A DNA stretch of 64,000 nt from Stygiolobus caldivivus (GTDB taxonomy: Archaea > Thermoproteota > Thermoprotei_A > Sulfolobales > Sulfolobaceae): NCBI RefSeq assembly GCF_019704315.1, contig NZ_AP024597.1, positions 2,702,501 through 2,766,500 on the forward strand, in the 5' to 3' direction. Under the pieces are notes generated by a model. The model had not been told where the DNA came from. It did not search any database and was given only the letters and a program-made list of their open reading frames with translations. Positions 61,880 through 64,000 of the stretch are shown here, piece after piece. Every line of letters begins with the position of its first letter. Positions within the stretch are counted from its first letter, which is position 1. A program made the translations under genes and the position numbers.

Positions 61880-64000
61880 TTATAAACCCCTCCCTTTTAG
61901 CCCGGTTATAGACTTCCTGTAAGGTGGACTTAATCCCGTTGAGCTCCCTCTTTATGTTGTCAAGTTCCTTGATGTAAGGTGTGTTGACTAAGCTACTTAC
62001 TTGCGATTTTATTTTTTCAAGCCTACCGGTAATTTCCTTTAGCGTCTCCAAGTCGTCCGCTAACTTCTTACACTCTTCTCCTGCCTCCTTTAGAGTAGAG
62101 GTCACTTCTACATTATTAAAAGCCTCGTCAACGAACTCAGTATAAGTAAAGAGTTTTACCTTGTTTAACGCCTTATATAACCTTTCTGTGTTTTTACGGT
62201 CCCCCTTAATCACGAGTATACAGTCCGAGATCAGCTTTTCATCTTGGACTCCCTTCCTTATCTTGAGCAACTCGTCTTCAGTGTGCTGAATTGCCGTTAC
62301 GTCTTTAACTAACTTAGCCACTTTATCTTTGAGGTCCCTGACAGTTGTCAGGCCCTGCTCTATCGCCTTCATTACCTCACTCTTCTGTGAAGGCTTTATT
62401 TGGGCCAGTGCCGAAAGTGAGTCCAGCATGTCAAATAGTAATGCTTGTGACGTGACGCTATTTTCAGCCCTCTCTCTCACTTTCACCGCAGTCCTCAACA
62501 GTTCCTTAACGTCGACTACCTTTACGTCCCTCTCCTTGATAGTTATCAGTTTTATATCTTGTACTTTTTCCCTTACCTCGTTTAGCTTCCTGTCTACCTC
62601 TTTAATCGTATCGACCTTTATATACCCAGACCTGATACCTACCCTTAATAGGTCGCTAACTCCTTCCACTACCCTGTTGTCTAAAGGGACCTCTTCAGCG
62701 TTAAGTGCCGCCCTTACTTTTTTCTCCAAGCCTTTTGAAGTCCCCGTCATTACTTCTAGAGCTAACTTCCCGACATCTTCTTTATCCATCCTTTTTAGGA
62801 CCTTCTCCAAGACCTTTACGGTATACTCCCCTAACCATTCGTCTAAGTCTATGTATTCCCCTTCCAGTTTCACTAACTTCTTCTTATCGAGGTCTGAGAG
62901 GAACTCTAAAAGCCTCCAGCTAGTCTCTATGTCTTGCACCGTAAACTTAATGTTCTTCCTATCGTAAGTCCTAAACTGGTCTGCTAAGTCCCTTACAGTC
63001 TCGAAGACCTCTTTAACAGGTACTTTGCCGGTCTTTCCCGTATACCCTTTATAGTAAATTATGTAGTTCATAATGCTCTGGAACCTGTATTCTATTTGTT
63101 CCATTGAAGAGAACGTATGATATATATTTTCATATATTTTATTAAGCTCATTTATGTCGTCTATCAGGGACTCCAACTTAGCAATTTCGTTTGCGAAGAC
63201 CAACTTGAACGCAGGCTTTCTGACCCTTAACCCCTGAGAGAGGTACGAAAGTTGGAGGAAGTACCTCTGTAACGGGTGGGTGAGCTTAATCACGACTCCC
63301 TCAGCGTCAGAGGTGCTGTAGGTCACTGTAAAGTCAGCTCTGGACTGGAGTGATAGGTCATCGGTTACCTTAATCTTATAGCCAAACGTGTAGAACCCGT
63401 CTCTATGCCTGCACTCTAAGAGTATTTCACTACTCTTCTTATTCTCCTTGGAGGGGTTACATAATACGTCTGCAAGTCTACCTTCCTTCTCTGCTAACTC
63501 CACTACCTCTACTACGAAGTTCTTTATACCCTCCGCTACCTTAGGGTAGACGGAGCTGTACTTGTCGTGGCTTAACAGCTTCTCCGCCTCTTCCTTATAC
63601 TCGTCTATCACCCTCTGCATGTCTTCATATTTATCGCCCTCTAGGAGGAAGTCCCTCAGCTGTACGTTTAAGTACTTCTCTACCTCCTCCCATTTCACGG
63701 CACATATCCCTTCCCCCTTGAGCGCCTTATAGGCTTCTCTAAGCACGTCCTCGTCGGGGAAAAGCGGGTAGTATTCCCTCGGCTCTTTAGGGACTATCAC
63801 GTAAAGACCATCATCCGGCGGGATACCTTCTTTCACCTTCATAACCGTTATTATGTCCTCTATTTCCCTCCTGAGGTTTGGGTCGAGCTTATACGCAAAG
63901 TTTTCCCTCCAATGGGAGAACTTTACCAGCTTAGCATTACTGCAGGAGTAGTCATATCCCCTCAATACCCTGCCTATCTCTTTCGGTTCCTCTTTAAACA
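61866..64000 (-). CDS. Large predicted helical/coiled-coil protein, 5' end outside window
   Basis: More than 700 residues visible. The frame stays open to the right edge (upstream of the TTG at 63965 it reads FKEEPKEIGRVLRGYD), so the start is not in the window. A beta-rich domain lies around residues 200-270 (ECRHRDGFYTFGYKIKVTDD), flanked by long helical segments; the last third is almost all heptad-like (LKDKVAKLVKDVTAIQHTED). No Walker motif in the visible part. It leads the coiled-coil and NurA-like genes in one operon and may be the scaffold of a nuclease complex. Not a recognised HerA. Confidence 0.6.
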   Translation of the reverse strand, partial: FKEEPKEIGRVLRGYDYSCSNAKLVKFSHWRENFAYKLDPNLRREIEDIITVMKVKEGIPPDDGLYVIVPKEPREYYPLFPDEDVLREAYKALKGEGICAVKWEEVEKYLNVQLRDFLLEGDKYEDMQRVIDEYKEEAEKLLSHDKYSSVYPKVAEGIKNFVVEVVELAEKEGRLADVLCNPSKENKKSSEILLECRHRDGFYTFGYKIKVTDDLSLQSRADFTVTYSTSDAEGVVIKLTHPLQRYFLQLSYLSQGLRVRKPAFKLVFANEIAKLESLIDDINELNKIYENIYHTFSSMEQIEYRFQSIMNYIIYYKGYTGKTGKVPVKEVFETVRDLADQFRTYDRKNIKFTVQDIETSWRLLEFLSDLDKKKLVKLEGEYIDLDEWLGEYTVKVLEKVLKRMDKEDVGKLALEVMTGTSKGLEKKVRAALNAEEVPLDNRVVEGVSDLLRVGIRSGYIKVDTIKEVDRKLNEVREKVQDIKLITIKERDVKVVDVKELLRTAVKVRERAENSVTSQALLFDMLDSLSALAQIKPSQKSEVMKAIEQGLTTVRDLKDKVAKLVKDVTAIQHTEDELLKIRKGVQDEKLISDCILVIKGDRKNTERLYKALNKVKLFTYTEFVDEAFNNVEVTSTLKEAGEECKKLADDLETLKEITGRLEKIKSQVSSLVNTPYIKELDNIKRELNGIKSTLQEVYNRAKREGFINGSS

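Overview
The window looks like chromosome of a thermoacidophilic crenarchaeon of the order Sulfolobales; the genus cannot be fixed by eye. The evidence is a complete cbsA-cbsB-soxL2-soxN-odsN respiratory cluster, a Sulfolobales-type PolB2 locus with a damage-type promoter motif, an S53 pro-kumamolisin protease with a membrane anchor, Hsp20, an M32 carboxypeptidase, PaREP1 and VapBC genes, an IS1-family element of 1172 bp, heavily N-glycosylatable surface proteins, AT-rich leaders and frequent GTG/TTG starts. No rRNA, tRNA or CRISPR array was recognised.

Layout. 1-9.9 kb: end of an oligopeptide ABC ATPase, MFS and EamA transporters, small membrane proteins, a tandem-HTH Lrp-like regulator, M32 carboxypeptidase, a giant MMPL/RND-type exporter and a methyltransferase. 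10-16 kb: AarF/UbiB kinase, a long RNA-like hairpin, Hsp20, a surface glycoprotein. 15.7-18.8 kb: LutA/LutB-like iron-sulfur proteins with tiny partner genes and a double zinc-ribbon membrane protein. 18.8-21.4 kb: a RadA-like paralog without Walker A facing a small helical protein plus DNA polymerase PolB2, with three ANTTTC hexamers between them. 22-31 kb: acyl-CoA dehydrogenase, a glycosyltransferase split by the IS, coiled-coil and degenerate ATPase-like proteins, an HtpX-like protease, a NurA-family protein and UPF0248. 31-35 kb: a short TGT-like enzyme and a stand-alone ArcS core domain, a possible split 7-deazaguanine pathway. 35-43 kb: an old-yellow-enzyme flavoprotein and the cbs/sox cluster. 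43-57 kb: accessory and decaying DNA (transposase scraps, frameshifted vapC, repeats) around the S53 protease, PaREP1, a phosphoesterase, transporters and a YkgJ-type protein. 57-60 kb: three hairpin-rich intergenic stretches around a membrane protein and a zinc-ribbon protein. 60-64 kb: an operon of a partial large coiled-coil protein, a second coiled-coil protein and a NurA-like nuclease.

The most unusual signal is non-coding. A dispersed intergenic element of about 170-230 bp occurs in at least six places in both orientations, all sharing the core GAATTAGTATAATT or a close variant. A second set of about 24-bp partly palindromic motifs is clustered in long leaders between 33.5 and 45.2 kb, with one stretch of about 100 bp duplicated in inverted orientation. 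Several intergenic regions fold into nested or multi-branched stems. Coding oddities include soxL2 with no ATG/GTG/TTG upstream of its Tat signal, the ATPase-dead RadA paralog beside PolB2, and the TGT-like/ArcS-core neighbourhood.
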